Source: Orobanche coerulescens (lineage: Eukaryota; Streptophyta; Magnoliopsida; Lamiales; Orobanchaceae). Taken from it: 64,000 nucleotides of DNA. The position numbers and the translations under genes are program-made. Position 1 is the first letter of the stretch. Every line of letters starts with the position of its first letter. Location of the stretch: contig CM065809.1 of the NCBI GenBank assembly GCA_033398695.1, forward strand, positions 171,482,501 to 171,546,500, written 5' to 3'. The notes under the pieces were generated by a model. That model saw nothing but the letters and a program-made list of their open reading frames with translations. It searched no databases and had not been told where the DNA came from. This document shows, piece after piece, positions 45,671 to 57,816 of this stretch.

Positions 45671-46456
45671 ACTACCCTGAAGGATTATCAGAGTCGAGCT
45701 CTTGCCTATGATATGTCGGTGACGGCCAGTGCGGCGGTTCGAGAGAGTAAGAAACAGAAATCCACCGGAAATTTCTCGAGTCACAAGGGTGGAGGTCAGC
45801 ACAAGTCTCAGTCTGCGAATATTCCTGGTGGTAATTCGGCTCGTTTCTCTGGGGGCTATCGAGGTACTGCCAGTGCCCTCGTTCGGGATACCAAATGCTT
45901 TAACTGTGGCGAGCCGTGCCATCGGAACCGGGAGTGTCCTCGTCCGCCTCTGATTTGTCATACTTGTGGTCAGTCGGGCCACAAGGCTTCCTTTTGTGAG
46001 CGGGCAAGGCGGCTTTTTGGTACTCAGACTTCTTCTCCAGCACCTATGGAGCCGAGTGTGAACCAGGGCTCATTTGCTCCGCCTCCTCCACCGAGTGCCG
46101 GCCGAGGTAGGGGTCGGGGTCAGCTGGCTAGAGGAGGAGCTTCCAGTGTCGGCTCTGCCCAGCCGCGTATCTACGAGATGAGGAGGGCCGATGACCCAGC
46201 AGCTCATCGTGGCGGCAGTACCGTTCATATCCATTCTCATCCTGTCAGTGTGCTTTTCGATTCTGGTGCTACACATTCGTTCATATCGCTGGGGTGTGTG
46301 CGCCGTTTGAGTCTCGACTGTTTGTCGCCTTGCGAGTCTTTCATCGTTAAACTTCCTAGCGGTGATAGGATCGTTGGCGATCGAGAGGTCCGAGACTGTT
46401 CTGTGTTTATTTGTGATAGAGCCTGGCTCTCTAATCTTATCGTTGTTGATATTTAG
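45671..46456 (+). pseudogene. gag-pol: Element D gag C terminus (nucleocapsid) and protease
   Basis: It resumes D's reading frame after element C. Two CCHC knuckles occur: CFNCGEPCHRNREC (from 45896) and CHTCGQSGHKASFC. A Pro/Gly/Arg linker follows, then the protease with intact active site LFDSGATHSFIS (GAT at 46259-46261) and IVKLPSGDRIVGDREVRD. An in-frame TAG at 46454-46456 interrupts just before the second conserved block ([13 protein letters not shown], after 46457), in the same frame. The frame is phase-continuous with 36173-36868, so the C insertion is the only disruption of gag. Confidence 0.92.
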
Positions 46457-48100
46457 GGTGAGGATTTAATTCTCGGGGATGATTGGCTCGAGCGGCATGG
46501 CGCAATCTTGAACTACCGCACGAGAATCATCACTATGTTAGCCGAGGACGGCACCGAGCACTCTTTCGCGGGGCGAAAGAGGGGAAACCAGAAGTTCGTT
46601 ATTAATGCCTTGAAGGCGATGAGTCTCCTGCGAAAGGGGTGTACTGGTTATTGGTGCTATGCCTTGAAGGCGGAGGACGGTGGAGTCGAGCTTTCGTCGA
46701 TTCCAGTCGTTAGTGAGTTTCCTGATGTATTTCCTGACGAGCTACCGGGATTGCCACCGGATCGTGAGGTTGAGTTTGCTATAGAGTTAGAGCCGGGTGC
46801 GGCTCCGATTTCGAAGGCGCCGTATCGCATGGCACCTTCAGAGATGTCAGAGTTGAAGAAGCAGTTGAGTGAACTTCTTGAGTCGGGGTATGTTCGACCG
46901 AGCGCCTCGCCTTGGGGCGCACCGGTCCTGTTTGTGCGGAAGAAGGATGGTTCACTACGTTTGTGTATCGACTATCGCGAACTAAACAAGGTGACCATCA
47001 AGAACAAGTATCCTTTGCCGAGAATTGATGACTTGTTCGACCAGTTGCAGGGAGCTGCGGTATTCTCGAAGATTGATTTGAAATCGGGGTACTATCAGCT
47101 CCGGGTGAGAGAGTCCGATGTGCCGAAGATAGCTTTTCGGACGAGATACGGACATTATGAGTTCGTAGTTATGCCTTTCGGGTTAACTAATGCGCCGGCG
47201 GTGTTCATGCAGTTGATGAACAAAGTCTTTATCGAGTATTTGGATAAATGTGTCGTCGTCTTCATTGACGATATTCTTATCTATTCGAGGAGTGAGGATG
47301 AGCATGCCCATCATTTGTGGATAGTGTTAGACATTTTGAGGACCGAGCGACTCTATGATAAGTTCTCGAAATGTGAGTTCTGGCTGAGGGAAGTGATGTT
47401 TTTGGGTCACGTGATTTCAGCTGAGGGAGTTCGTGTGGATCCGCAGAAAATTGAGGCAGTGTTGGATTGGGCATCGCCCACGAATGTGAAGGAGGTCCGT
47501 AGTTTCTTGGGTTTGGCTGGCTACTACCGTAGGTTCGTCGAGGGTTTCTCAAAACTAGCTCGGCCACTTACACAGTTGCTCCAGAAATCCGAGAAGTTCG
47601 TCTGGAATGACGAGAGACAGTCGAGTTTTGAGGAACTGAAGAAGCGTTTGACTTCAACCTCAGTTTTGGCATTGCCATGTGGCAACGAGGGATTCGCCGT
47701 TTATAGTGATGCTTTGGGACAGGGTCTTGGGTGCGTGTTGATGCAGCACGGCAAGACCATTGCCTATGCGTCGAGACAGTTGAGGCCATATGAGCTTAAC
47801 TACCCTACTCACGATTTGGAGTTAGCGGCGGTTGTCTTTGCACTCAAGATTTGGCGTCACTATCTTTTCGGCTCTGCATGTCAGATTTTTACCGATCATA
47901 AAAGTCTGAAATACATATTTACTCAGCGGGAGTTGAATATGAGGCAGAGGAGGTGGTTAGAGCTGATTAAGGATTACGACCTCGAAATCCTTTATCATCC
48001 GGGCAAGGCGAACGTCGTGGCCGACGCCTTGAGTCAGAAACCGATTGCGTTGCGAGCGCTTGAGGTCCTTACGTCCCGATCCGAGCTTCGCGGGCTTTGA
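46457..48100 (+). pseudogene. pol: Element D pol: protease end, reverse transcriptase, RNase H
   Basis: It continues the same frame after the [55 protein letters not shown] and catalytic FIDD (47261-47272). RNase [11 protein letters not shown] (the usual Ser after YSDA is Leu), [25 protein letters not shown]. It converts element RNA to DNA in particles. After RNase H the frame shifts by 2 bases near 48085-48092 and stops at TGA 48098-48100, while integrase continues in another frame. The frame is otherwise open for more than 530 codons, so decay is light. Confidence 0.94.
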
Positions 48101-48705
48101 TTGAGTTTGATATTGAGGTTTTGTTGCCTGGAGCTGTCGGGCAACTTTGTGCTTTTGAGATTTCGTCGTCTTTGATCGATGAAATTAAGCTGAAGCAATT
48201 AGAGGACCTGATGATTACTCAAATCCGAGAGAACGTTCTTAAGGGAAAGTCTCCTGGATTTGTGATTCACGAGGATGGTGTTTTGAGATTCCAGAGTCGG
48301 CTTTGTGTGCCGAACGACCTAGAGTTGCGACAGAGTATTTTGCGTGAGGCCCATGCTACACCTTATTCCGTTCATCCTGGTTTGAGTAATATGTACAAGG
48401 ACCTGAGGAGGAATTTCTGGTGGAATGATATGAAGGAGGAGGTCGCACAGTTTGTAGCGAGATGTTTGACTTGCCAGCAGGTCAAAATCGAGCATCAGCG
48501 ACCGGCTGGGTTATTGCAGTCACTTCCCGTTCCGGAATGGAAGTGGGAAGACATATCAATGGATTTTGTTACGAGTTTGCCGAGATCGAGGTCGGGCATG
48601 AATATGGTATGGGTGATTGTTGATCGTCTGACCAAGTCGGCACATTTTCTGGGCATCAAGGACACTTGGGGCCCGGAGAAGTTAGCTCGTGTGTTTATCG
48701 CGTAG
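48097..48705 (+). pseudogene. pol: Element D integrase N-terminal and first core part
   Basis: Frame-shifted relative to the RT. It contains the HHCC zinc-binding region ([10 protein letters not shown] ... FVARCLTCQQ) and the first catalytic Asp segment MDFVTSLPRSRSGMNMVWVIVDRLTKSAHF. An in-frame TAG (48703-48705) replaces the codon that is Glu in B (FIKEIVRLHG versus FIA-stop-IVRLHG), so a single G-to-T change explains it. Confidence 0.92.
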
Positions 48706-49602
48706 ATTGTGAGGCTTCACGGTACTCCGAAGTCTGTTGTTTCGGATCGTGACGGCCGTTTTGTATTGCACTTTTGGCAGGCGGTGCATAAGGCGTTGGG
48801 TACACGTTTGCATTTGAGTACCTCTTTTCATCCCCAGTCAGATGGACAGTCGGAGCGCACTATCCAGACATTTGAGGATATGTTGCGTGCTTGTGCTCTC
48901 GATTGGAGCAGTGACTGGGGGGAGCATTTGCCGTTAATCGAATTCACGTACAGCAATAGTTGGCACGCGTCGATTCGGATGGCACCGTATGAGGCACTTT
49001 ATGGGCGGCGATGTCGATCACCGATTTGTTGGAATGAGGCGTCCGATTTGGTCGGGACCGAGCCGGATGTCGTTTTAGAGACGAGGCGGAAGATAGAATT
49101 ACTTCGGGAACGAATGTTGACTGCCCAGAGTCGACAGAATTCCTATGCCGATGTCCGTCGTCGACCTTTAGAATTCGAGGTGGGAGACCACATTTTGCTG
49201 AAGGTGTCGCCGACGAGAGGAGTTTTCCATTTCGGGAAGAAGGGGAAGTTGAGTCCTAGATTTATTGGACCCTTCGAGATTCTCGAGCGAGTCGGTGGGT
49301 TAGCATACCGTTTGGCATTGCCCCCGGCCTTGAGTCATGTTCATAACGTTTTTCATGTTTCCCAGCTGAGAAAATATGTCCCGGACCCTAGTCATATCAT
49401 CGATTATGATGAGATTGACGTCGCCGAGGATATTACTTTTGAGGAGCGTCCTTTAAAGATTTTGGAACATCGGGAGAAACGACTGAGGCATAAGACCATC
49501 CCTTTGGTCAAGGTGCAGTGGTCGAGACACGGTGTCGACGAGGCAACTTGGGAAACCGAGGATAGCATGCGTGCTAGGTACCCTGAGTTGTTTGTTTCTT
49601 AA
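48706..49602 (+). pseudogene. pol: Element D integrase core, C terminus and chromodomain
   Basis: Same frame as the previous part. SVVSDRDGRFVLHFW and FHPQSDGQSERTIQ supply the second Asp and the Glu of the DDE triad. KLSPRFIGPFEILERVGGLAYRLALPPALSHVHNVFHVSQLRKYV is the integrase C-terminal domain. The tail IPLVKVQWSRHGVDEATWETEDSMRARYPELF is a chromodomain-like end typical of Tekay/Del chromoviruses. It ends at a natural TAA (49600-49602), followed by the GGACGAAACTTG block and PPT. Confidence 0.93.
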
Positions 49603-49621
49603 GTTTCTGGACGAAACTTGT

Positions 49622-49637
49622 TTTTAGAGGGGTAGAA
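49622..49637 (+). other. Polypurine tract, element D
   Basis: TTTTAGAGGGGTAGAA directly precedes the 3' LTR start. Confidence 0.87.
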
Positions 49638-51838
49638 TGTAATATCCGCATTTTTCTTTTCCTTGTATTTTTTTTTCTTTTTCGGCGTATTTCCCGATAG
49701 TAGTGACCCTCGTATATCTTTCAGTGTATCTTTCCTATTATCTATAGATTTTATTCCCGTTATTGTTGTGCGGAACCGCCGTTTCGGGGTTGCCGTGGAT
49801 CCATTCTATGTTATGATGCCTGTTGAGATGTTCCGTTTGATGTTTCGTTCACCTTCCGGTGTTTTGGACCGTTCATATTTCATACCTAGCGCACGCTATT
49901 TTTCTGCATAACGCACGCTAGGGGTCCCATAGTAGCGCACGCTACGTTTGTTTCGTAGCGCGCGCTAGCGAGTTAGCCCTGGGAGTGGCAGTGCTATTTT
50001 TCCAGCCTTCTGGACTGGCGTATTAGCGTACGCTACGTAGACTAGCGCACGCTAATGTCGAGAGGCTAGCGCACGCTGATGATGCCCGGTAGCGTGCGCT
50101 AGCGTGAGTGTCCAGTACTGGACAGTTTACTACTGAACCCGGTCAGGTGCCAGTTATCGCACGCTACGCTTGTATGGTAGCGCACGCTATCGGATCAAGT
50201 GAGTTCTAGATAGTTTGTCACTGGACTCGACTGATGGCCAGGTAGCGCACGCTATTGGTCGATAGCGCGCGCTACCGATAGGTTATTAGCGCACGCTACA
50301 TTTGGAGTAGCGCACGCTAACGGCCAGAAGTCTGGCTACTGGACTGGACGCTAACTGTTTGGCCTGTAATTTTATCCCGTTAGCGCACGCTAACCTTGAG
50401 GGATTAGCGCGCGCTAACACTCCCTGGCTATATAAACCAGGGAGTTGACCGAGATAAACATAATTTCTCATTTCTTCCTCTCTCCGCGGCGAAGGCGATT
50501 CCGGGGCGATTTCCTTGGCGATTTCTTCCTCCAATCATCTCATCCAACATATTTCTTGAGTTCTTGGAGTATTATAACAACATCAACACGAAATCTTTCA
50601 TCCTAATCCACGGTAAATCTCTTAGAACCCTACTTTTGGATAATTTGGGGGTTTTGGGATTTTCTTCCGATCCGTTCCGTTTTGTTGATGGATTCATGAT
50701 GAATATGATTAATCTTGTTGGTATTCTTAGTTTCCCTACGGATTCATGGTATATTTTCATGGTTTTGCGAAATCGAGAGGGTTTGGTTGTGGTCCGCCCT
50801 CGTTGTTATTTTTATACGAATATACATGAATCGTAGGCGGGTTTTCGGGTGTATTCCATTTCCGTATTCGTCTAGAGTTGGTTGTGATTATGTTCTTCGA
50901 ATCGTTAGGTTCGGTTCCGTTGATTCTTAGCGTTCGTTGGTGGTTATCCTTCCGTTCGTTACGTCGTCAATAATTCAAGGCAAGTATTTTTGGAAACCTT
51001 TATGCTTAACGTGAAATGGTAATGTATATTGTGTGTGCTTTGCTCACCCTGGGAGGGTCCGACGGGGCCTCGGGGGAATCTATGACTTCACTCTGGATTC
51101 ACGAGTTTGTTTCGCTAGCCAGCTCGGAAGGGTCCTTAGAGGCCTCGGGTGGGATTCATGGTGGCGTCCTGGTCCTAGGCGATGCCTGTGCGTGATTTGT
51201 TTTTATAAAGTAGCCAGCCCGGAAGGGGTCCTTAGAGGCCTCGGGTGGGATTCATGGTGGCGTCCTGGTCCTAGGCAAATTGATTATTTGACTGTTTGTT
51301 TCCGGAAAAGACATGTCTCGTTTTGGCCCTTGAAATTGTTTGTTTTGGTGCATTATACTATGAAATGTGTAAGCGATTGGTTTGCCTTGATTACTTGTAC
51401 TAGCGTAATTGCTAACCCCTTTGGGGACCCGTTATGGGGAAATTCTTGTTATGGATTTCAGGTTATGTTCTTCCGGACGAGCGGGCACTGGGACAGTACG
51501 AGGATGTTGGCCAGGGTCGTTGACATGTTGGTCCTCTTATTTCTCTTGTCTATTTCGATATGGTTGTTGTCCACTTTTGAAACTTATAGATGGTACTCGC
51601 GAGTACTTAGGCATTTCATTTCAAACTCCGTGTTGTATTATTTTAAATTGTTACATTGTCGGTTGATACTTATTTCGCCGGTTGCTCCGTGTGTATCTTT
51701 TTATGTCATATCATTTAAATGTGTGTCCACGCTAACCGAGATGGTTAGTCGAGTGGAGTTTCCTTGTTTGTAGCCTGGTGGGTCCCATATAGGGGTCCAC
51801 GGCGCTGTAATATACTCCGAATATCTCGGGGTGTTACA
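49638..51838 (+). mobile_element. Element D, 3' LTR (2.2 kb)
   Basis: Near-copy of the 5' LTR, TGTAATATCCGCA to CGGGGTGTTACA, followed by GAAAT (51839-51843), which completes the 5-bp target duplication. TATA 50429-50436; palindrome cluster 49886-50420. A 246-codon frame at 51033-51773 crosses the LTR; the 5' LTR copy of this stretch is not open in one frame, so it is not annotated as a gene. Confidence 0.95.
49886..50420 (+). repeat. TAGCGCACGCTA palindrome cluster, D 3' LTR
   Basis: Same order of about sixteen sites as in the 5' LTR. Two sites have single changes here (TAACGCACGCTA near 49909, TTATCGCACGCTA near 50155). The spacer segments containing CTGGACT differ from the 5' copy by several bases. 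Confidence 0.9.
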
Positions 51839-51843
51839 GAAAT

Positions 51844-53058
51844 GGTACATAACAGGTCGAGATTATATAAAACTAAATTGTAATAATACATGATCGATTT
51901 GAAATTATACATAATTAATCGCAATTATTTATAACTAGTTGTAATTATACATATCGATTTGAAATTGTACATAATTTGTTGAAAATATACATAATCGATT
52001 TGAAATTATAAATAATTGGTCGAAATTGATCATAATCAATTTGAAATTATACATAATTAGTCGAAAATAAACATAATCGATTTGGAATTACACATAATGG
52101 GTCGAAATCGTACACAATTGGTCGAAATTATATATATTTAGTTGAAATTGTACACGATCGATTTGAAATTGTACAGGATCGAAATTGAACATATTCGGTT
52201 TGAAATTATACATAATTAATTTAAACTTTACATGATCGGCTTGAAATTGTACATAATTTCTTGAAATTATACATAATCGATTTGCAACTGTACATAACTG
52301 ATTTAAAAGTATACATAATTGGTCGAAATTAAATATGATCAATTTGAAATTACACATAATTGATTTCCAAGTGTACATAATCGATCGAAATTGAACATAT
52401 TCAATTTGAATTATATATAATTAATTTGAAACTTTACATGATCGGCTTGAAATTGTAAATAATTTGTTGAAATTATACATAATCGATTTGGAATTGTACA
52501 TAACTGATTTAAAATTATACATAATTGGTCGAAATTAAATATGATCGATTTCAAATTTTACATAATGAGTCAAAATTGTACATAATGAGGCGAATTTATA
52601 TATAATCAGTCGAAATTGTACATATTTAGTTGAAATTATGTATAATCAATTAAAATATGTATAATCCATTTGAAATTGTGCACAATTGATCGAAAGTAGA
52701 CATAATCAATTAAACGTACTCGATTTGAAATTGCACATAATCGATTTGAAAATGTACATGATCAATTCACAATTATACATAATCGGTCAAATTGGTCCAT
52801 AATATGTCGAAATTATATACACTAAGTTGTAATAGTACATGATCGATTTGAAATTGAACATAATTGATGGAAATTATTTATAATTGTACACGATCGATTT
52901 GAAATTATAAATAATTGGTCGAAATTATTTATAATTTGTTGTGATTGTACATGATCAATTTGAAATTAAATATAATTGATCGAAATGGTACATAATAGGT
53001 CAAATTTATATACACTAAGTTGTAATAGTACATGATCGATTTGAAATCGAACATAATT
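51844..53058. repeat. AT-rich tandem array, block 4
   Basis: Continuation of the array after element D, same 20/21-bp alternating unit. Higher-order copies lie near 52795 and 52984. A ~250-bp segment appears twice with few changes (about 52190-52330 and 52390-52560). No coding content. Confidence 0.85.
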
Positions 53059-54065
53059 GAGTGCAACACAAGAGCTTAAGATAATTAGAGTAACACCAAT
53101 AGAATTCACGAGAATGTACTACAAACTTTCTTGTATTGATGAACGATGATGAAAATTTTCATTCATAAAGATAAATATGAAAATATTATTTTTATGTTTG
53201 AAAGATAAAATTATAATCAAGAAAATTAAAATAAGGCAGGAAGAAATTAATCTTTGAATTAAAAACAGAAATAAAAATTTGCAAGGAAAAACAGAAAAGT
53301 ATAGAAATCAACTAACGTGATTAAAAATAAATTTATGATCAGCCAAATTGAAATAAGGAGAATGACTACTAACTACTAGATCTTCGCCCACTAATCGACA
53401 TGATAAAATCATTAAAATGGTCTAAAATTTTATAGAACTGAACGACTATGCGTCGTGTTAAATAGGACAATATATATACAAAATGTGTTTACTCCTATCA
53501 GTATCATGGGACTTTTAATAAAAACAAAAAATAGTGTTATGTCATCGTTTCGAGAGTAACAACACTGATGAACAAAATGATTAATAAATAATTAATTAAC
53601 ATAATGATTAATAAATACTTAATTTATTTATGATTTAGTAATACGCATACATCTTTTCCGGTTGATTCTTCGAACTAATTAAAAAAACCCTTTAGAATAC
53701 ATAAATGAACAATTATATTACTATAATCAGTAATTTTACAAACATATTATAAAACGTGCAAGAACTAAAATACTAGTTGGTGTAAATGTCGACTAATTGG
53801 CAAGAGAATTCTTTATTTATGCTAGGAATCATTTTTTATTAATTTAAAATCAATTTTTAAAAATCTATTTTTTTTGGAAACCCCACTTTTAACCTAATTA
53901 ATCTGAAAATAACTTTTTACAAATAAATACATGAAAATTTGCAAACATATGGAACAAATTTCATGTACTCAATTATCAAATCAGTGAACCTCTCCCTTCA
54001 TTTAACACATGATAGGTCCAAAGTATTGAATGAAATCTGATTTTTTAAGCAATTGATCAAAATTA
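53059..54065. other. AT-rich DNA, nothing recognised
   Basis: No tandem unit, LTR end or coding frame is visible. The sequence is A-rich with scattered poly-T and poly-A. The tandem array stops abruptly at about 53058 and element H sequence begins at about 54066. Confidence 0.5.
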
Positions 54066-54710
54066 CAAAGCACCATTTTAAAATATTCGTGATATTACAG
54101 CGCCGTGGGCCCCGCACCGGAACCCACCAGGCTAAAAATTATTTTTAAAAATGTTCAAAACACCAAAAAGGCCGATGACGGTAATATTTTCAAATACTCA
54201 CAAAAGTCATTTATAAAATATCAAATACCGTCATAAGAATACCGTCAAAACGTGCAAGACCAAAATATCAAAATTCGGTTTAGGGAATCAGTTTTAGGAA
54301 ATAAAACTCAGTTTGCAAGACACCAAAAGTCATTTCAAAATACTCACGCAACGGATAAAATTAACACTAAAAGATTTACTCTAATGAAATGTAGAAACTA
54401 ATAAATATGCTCGACTTCCGAAGCATACTACATAACCATTTTTACTTGGACCGTATACGCATGCTATACCATAAAACAATAATATCACCAACAAGTTCCA
54501 ATTCCTAGTTCACATTAAACACATTAGCACAATATAATCAAATACGTATATAAAGGGGCTTACGATCGGGAGACTTACCATCACGGATTGCCTGAAGATG
54601 ATGTCGGAACCACGATACTAATCACGACTCTGATGCGCGCGACTTACACCGGACATGGACTTGACCCAACGGCCTAGGTTTTTCGCAAACCTAAGCTCTG
54701 ATACCATATA
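54066..54710 (-). mobile_element. Element H-left: internal region fragment (minus strand)
   Basis: A ~545-bp segment (54066-54610) is repeated almost exactly at 59476-60019. It includes an LTR-end-like block (GATATTACAGCGCCGTGGGC). It is followed on the plus strand by 90 bp leading to a PBS at 54695-54706. On the minus strand this is the start of an interior, truncated at 54066. It belongs to an element whose 5' LTR is 54711-57796. Confidence 0.72.
54695..54706 (-). other. Primer-binding site, element H-left
   Basis: GCTCTGATACCA on the plus strand, complement of TGGTATCAGAGC, 4 bases inside the LTR boundary at 54711. Confidence 0.9.
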
Positions 54711-55093
54711 TGTAACACCCCCAGAATACGTCCGGAAATGTCACACGCCGCAGACCCTTATCACAAGAATCTACCAGGCTAAACTCCAAAAGACTACTCA
54801 ATGATTGACCGACCGGGCTCAAAATTAATTACAAAGCAGACCGATAAGGTCATTAAACAATTCAGAAACTGACTAAATTTACTTCTCAATGACAATAATA
54901 AACTTGAACACGGAAAGGAATGACAACTTAATTTAATGAATGAAAACTACACCCACGCAAGAGTGGGTACTCGACCGAAAGAGAAATACCAACCAAAATG
55001 AAACAAAAGAAAAAGACTCTGACTCTTGTGTGATTAGCATCGTCGTCTTCCATCTCCTTCCAAGCGATCCAGATCGCTCCCGATTGCCAAAAC

Positions 55094-57069
55094 CTGAGCG
55101 CATAACAGGCACCCACCTCCCGAAAACTCGGGGGTTAGCAAACTGGAATTTTGCTAGTGCAAGTACATAATATACAAGATATACGAACAATAACAACACA
55201 AAACTCAACAGTCGTGAAGCCTTAACACAAACCACACATTCCCATAGTCAACACAGAATAGCACTCACATACACAAGGTGAAAGATAATTACATAGTCAT
55301 ATTATCCTTACGGAACATAATACCAATGAAACTTTAAACGAGCCCAAGGAGTCAGAAAAATCCCTTTTTATAAAAGGAAAAGTATTTTGATAAGAAAGTT
55401 TGAAAACATTATTATTGACTCGGGCCGTCTTGGGGTTTTGAAAATCGAATGGGAATACTTTTAGAAAATAACTTCAAAAGCTCTCGGGTCCTCGACCCAA
55501 CATGTGGAAAATAATTTGCAAGAAAACCATTACAACGTTATTCGGGGTCCTCGACCCAGTTTATAAAACACTATCACAAGCGAATCATTACAACATCTCA
55601 CGGGGTTCTCGGCCCAATACAAATAATATCATCACGAGATCAAATCTCAACAACCCAGGGGGTCCTCGACCCAATACACATAATAATCATCACAGTACAA
55701 TCAAAGGCACAGTCTCTCATTCGACAAATCCTGCTCAAGACCCTTGATTAATTAACCCTCGGAGATCCCTTCAAATATCCTTGGTTCATTAACCCTGATA
55801 CCAACATTTAAAACCAGTTGAAACAAACTTTCAGAAACACGAATCGCGGTCTATATCAAGACCGACATTTTAAAGTGAGTTGAAAGAATTTTGAATTACG
55901 AACATCGTTCGGTATCGGGGTCTTAGATATCACTCAAATATCCGTAAACAATAAGCCTGCCAGGAGCCTCCCTTGCGTACCTGTGCACCGGCGTTCACTC
56001 CACTATGTTGGCCGCCCCTTGAACATGTCACCGCGCCGGCGATCACTCCCGCAAGAGCCGCCCCTTGCACGCGCATTAGGTAACACCGGTGTTCACCAAC
56101 CATATGGAGCCGCACATTGCAGCGTACACCATGCGGGAGTACATGCCCCAACCTCAGAGGTTCCTGGATAAGACGTTTCTCACAACTAGTATCCACATTG
56201 TTTCAAACATCAAGCACAAAGACAAACATTACAACAATTATCAACTCAGTACACCAAGTCACACAAATTATCCGTCAGTCCATAACCACACAGCTAAACA
56301 ATATCACACACGTTATCAATCAAAACTCAATCACAATAAACCTTCAGGCATAACTAACCAACGCCGCACATATATCCCTATATTGCGACTCAACCGAATA
56401 TATATATATATATATATATATAACCTTACTATATTATATCTATAAGTATAGTTCATCCATCAATCCAAGTTTAGTACGCCAACTAGTGTTAGCATTCATC
56501 ACTCGGCATTCACCGACATAGGCATGTATATCAATATACGTATATACATACATATATTTAACATATAAATAAATATATATATATACACATACACACATAT
56601 ATATATATATACATATATACATCCGTGTAAATTCATACACTTCGACAACAATGATTTCACGTAGTTACAACTTGCCTTGGTAATCTCTCGCGAATACTCC
56701 GAATATACGGTTGATTGGAAAAATCCGGAACTCCAATGAAATGACGATCGGAAAGGCTCAACACCAGATTTTCATAGGGAATTTGTCCCTAATATCCTAT
56801 CATCAAATAAACAATAAATCACACGAGGAAAAACATCGTAAAACGACCGAATCTCCCTCTGCGGCATTTTCCCGGACACCTTGAAGGCGTCAATTGAAAA
56901 CTCATATAAACGACAAATCAGACATGACAAAACCCTGGAAAGATGATGGAATTGATAGAATACAACTTATACAATTATCCATCAGTAATCTAAGTTAATG
57001 CGGCTCGAACGGACGAAATCTATCAAGATCTCCAAATTTCCCAAAGTTTAGATTTTAGGAAAAACTAAC
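55094..57069 (-). other. Predicted leader intron in element H LTR
   Basis: Minus-strand donor CCGAATCAAG|GTTAGT about 170 bp after TATA, acceptor GCGCTCAG|GTTTTGG. The exon-side words are the same as in element C although the intervening sequence differs. Length about 1.98 kb. Confidence 0.4.
56398..56615. repeat. AT/TATA microsatellites inside H LTR
   Basis: Runs of (AT)n at 56398-56422 and at about 56568-56620, with CACATACACACATAT-type stretches between; no coding value. Confidence 0.9.
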
Positions 57070-57249
57070 CTTGATTCGGTCGATTGAAGGATGTTATGGA
57101 ATGATCAATCAATGATATGAACTCCAGAACTTCATGGATTTGTTGTTCAACAACATGCCTCCTTGCTCTCAAAACCACTGGCCGCGGAAAGAAAAGAAGG
57201 AAATGAAAAATGGGTGGAAACAGGGCTGCTCGGTCAAATATATAGGCAG

Positions 57250-57540
57250 GCCGCCCTAGCTTGCGCTAGCGTGCCGGCAGCGTGCGCTAGCGGGCAGGCC
57301 TTGGTCCAGTCCAGAGCCTCCTAGACTGATCCCCTCGCCCAGGTAGCGTGCGCTGGCTACCGAGTAGTGTGCGCTACGCCTTCCGGTTAGCGCGCGCTAC
57401 CCGCCAACCCTACGGAGTCAAGAACGTCAGAGGCCTCACTGCCTGGCTCAGGTAGCGTGCGCTTGCTACCGAATAGCGTGCGCTACGCCTGCCGGTTAGC
57501 GCGCACAGTCTCCCGGCAGTAGCGTGCGCTATGCCGGTCC
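57250..57540 (-). repeat. TAGCGYGCGCTA palindrome cluster, H LTR
   Basis: Sites such as GTTAGCGCGCGCTAC (near 57385), TAGCGTGCGCTA and AGCGTGCGCTAGC are packed upstream (minus strand) of TATA. TAGTCTAGGAGGCTCTGGAC-type sequence and TGGACTGG are interleaved (plus 57302-57330). Confidence 0.82.
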
Positions 57541-57796
57541 CTGCCGCACCCATCCGGCCAGCGCCCGGCTACCGTGGCCTGACGACTCGATTCCCAAAAA
57601 CGCACGGAACGAACACGACGAAACGTTCGCGGACAACAAATTCGATCCGAAATGAAAATAATATACAACAAATAACCACATATGGCCATAAACACAAAAT
57701 CGATTGTCGAGAAAAATAATACCAACGCTCGACAACCGAGAAATTTCCAGTCTAAAAAAGAAAAATTCGAATTAATCAGAATAATCGGATATTACA

Positions 57797-57816
57797 TTCT
57801 ACCCCCCTTAAAATAG
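57797..57816 (-). other. Polypurine tract, element H-right
   Basis: TTCTACCCCCCTTAAAATAG on the plus strand, complement of CTATTTTAAGGGGGGTAGAA, abuts the LTR end at 57796. Confidence 0.88.

Larger units (their letters stand above)
54711..57796 (-). mobile_element. Element H LTR (minus strand, 3.09 kb), flanked by both a PBS and a PPT
   Basis: On the plus strand it runs TGTAACACCCCC...CGGATATTACA. In minus orientation it has the palindrome cluster (plus 57250-57540), TATA (CTATATATTTG, about 57237-57246), donor AATCAAG|GTTAGT (plus 57069), an (AT)n tract, three ~50-bp GC-rich units (55985-56110), the double hairpin and acceptor CTCAG|GTTTTGG (plus 55094). A PBS lies on its left and a PPT on its right, so it served as 5' LTR for a left interior and 3' LTR for a right interior. 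Confidence 0.88.

Noticed and set aside
51033..51773. 246-codon open frame across D's 3' LTR
   Set aside because: The paired 5' LTR (35104-35841) is not open as a single frame, it spans GC-rich tandem units and the predicted splice acceptor, and it has no family motif.
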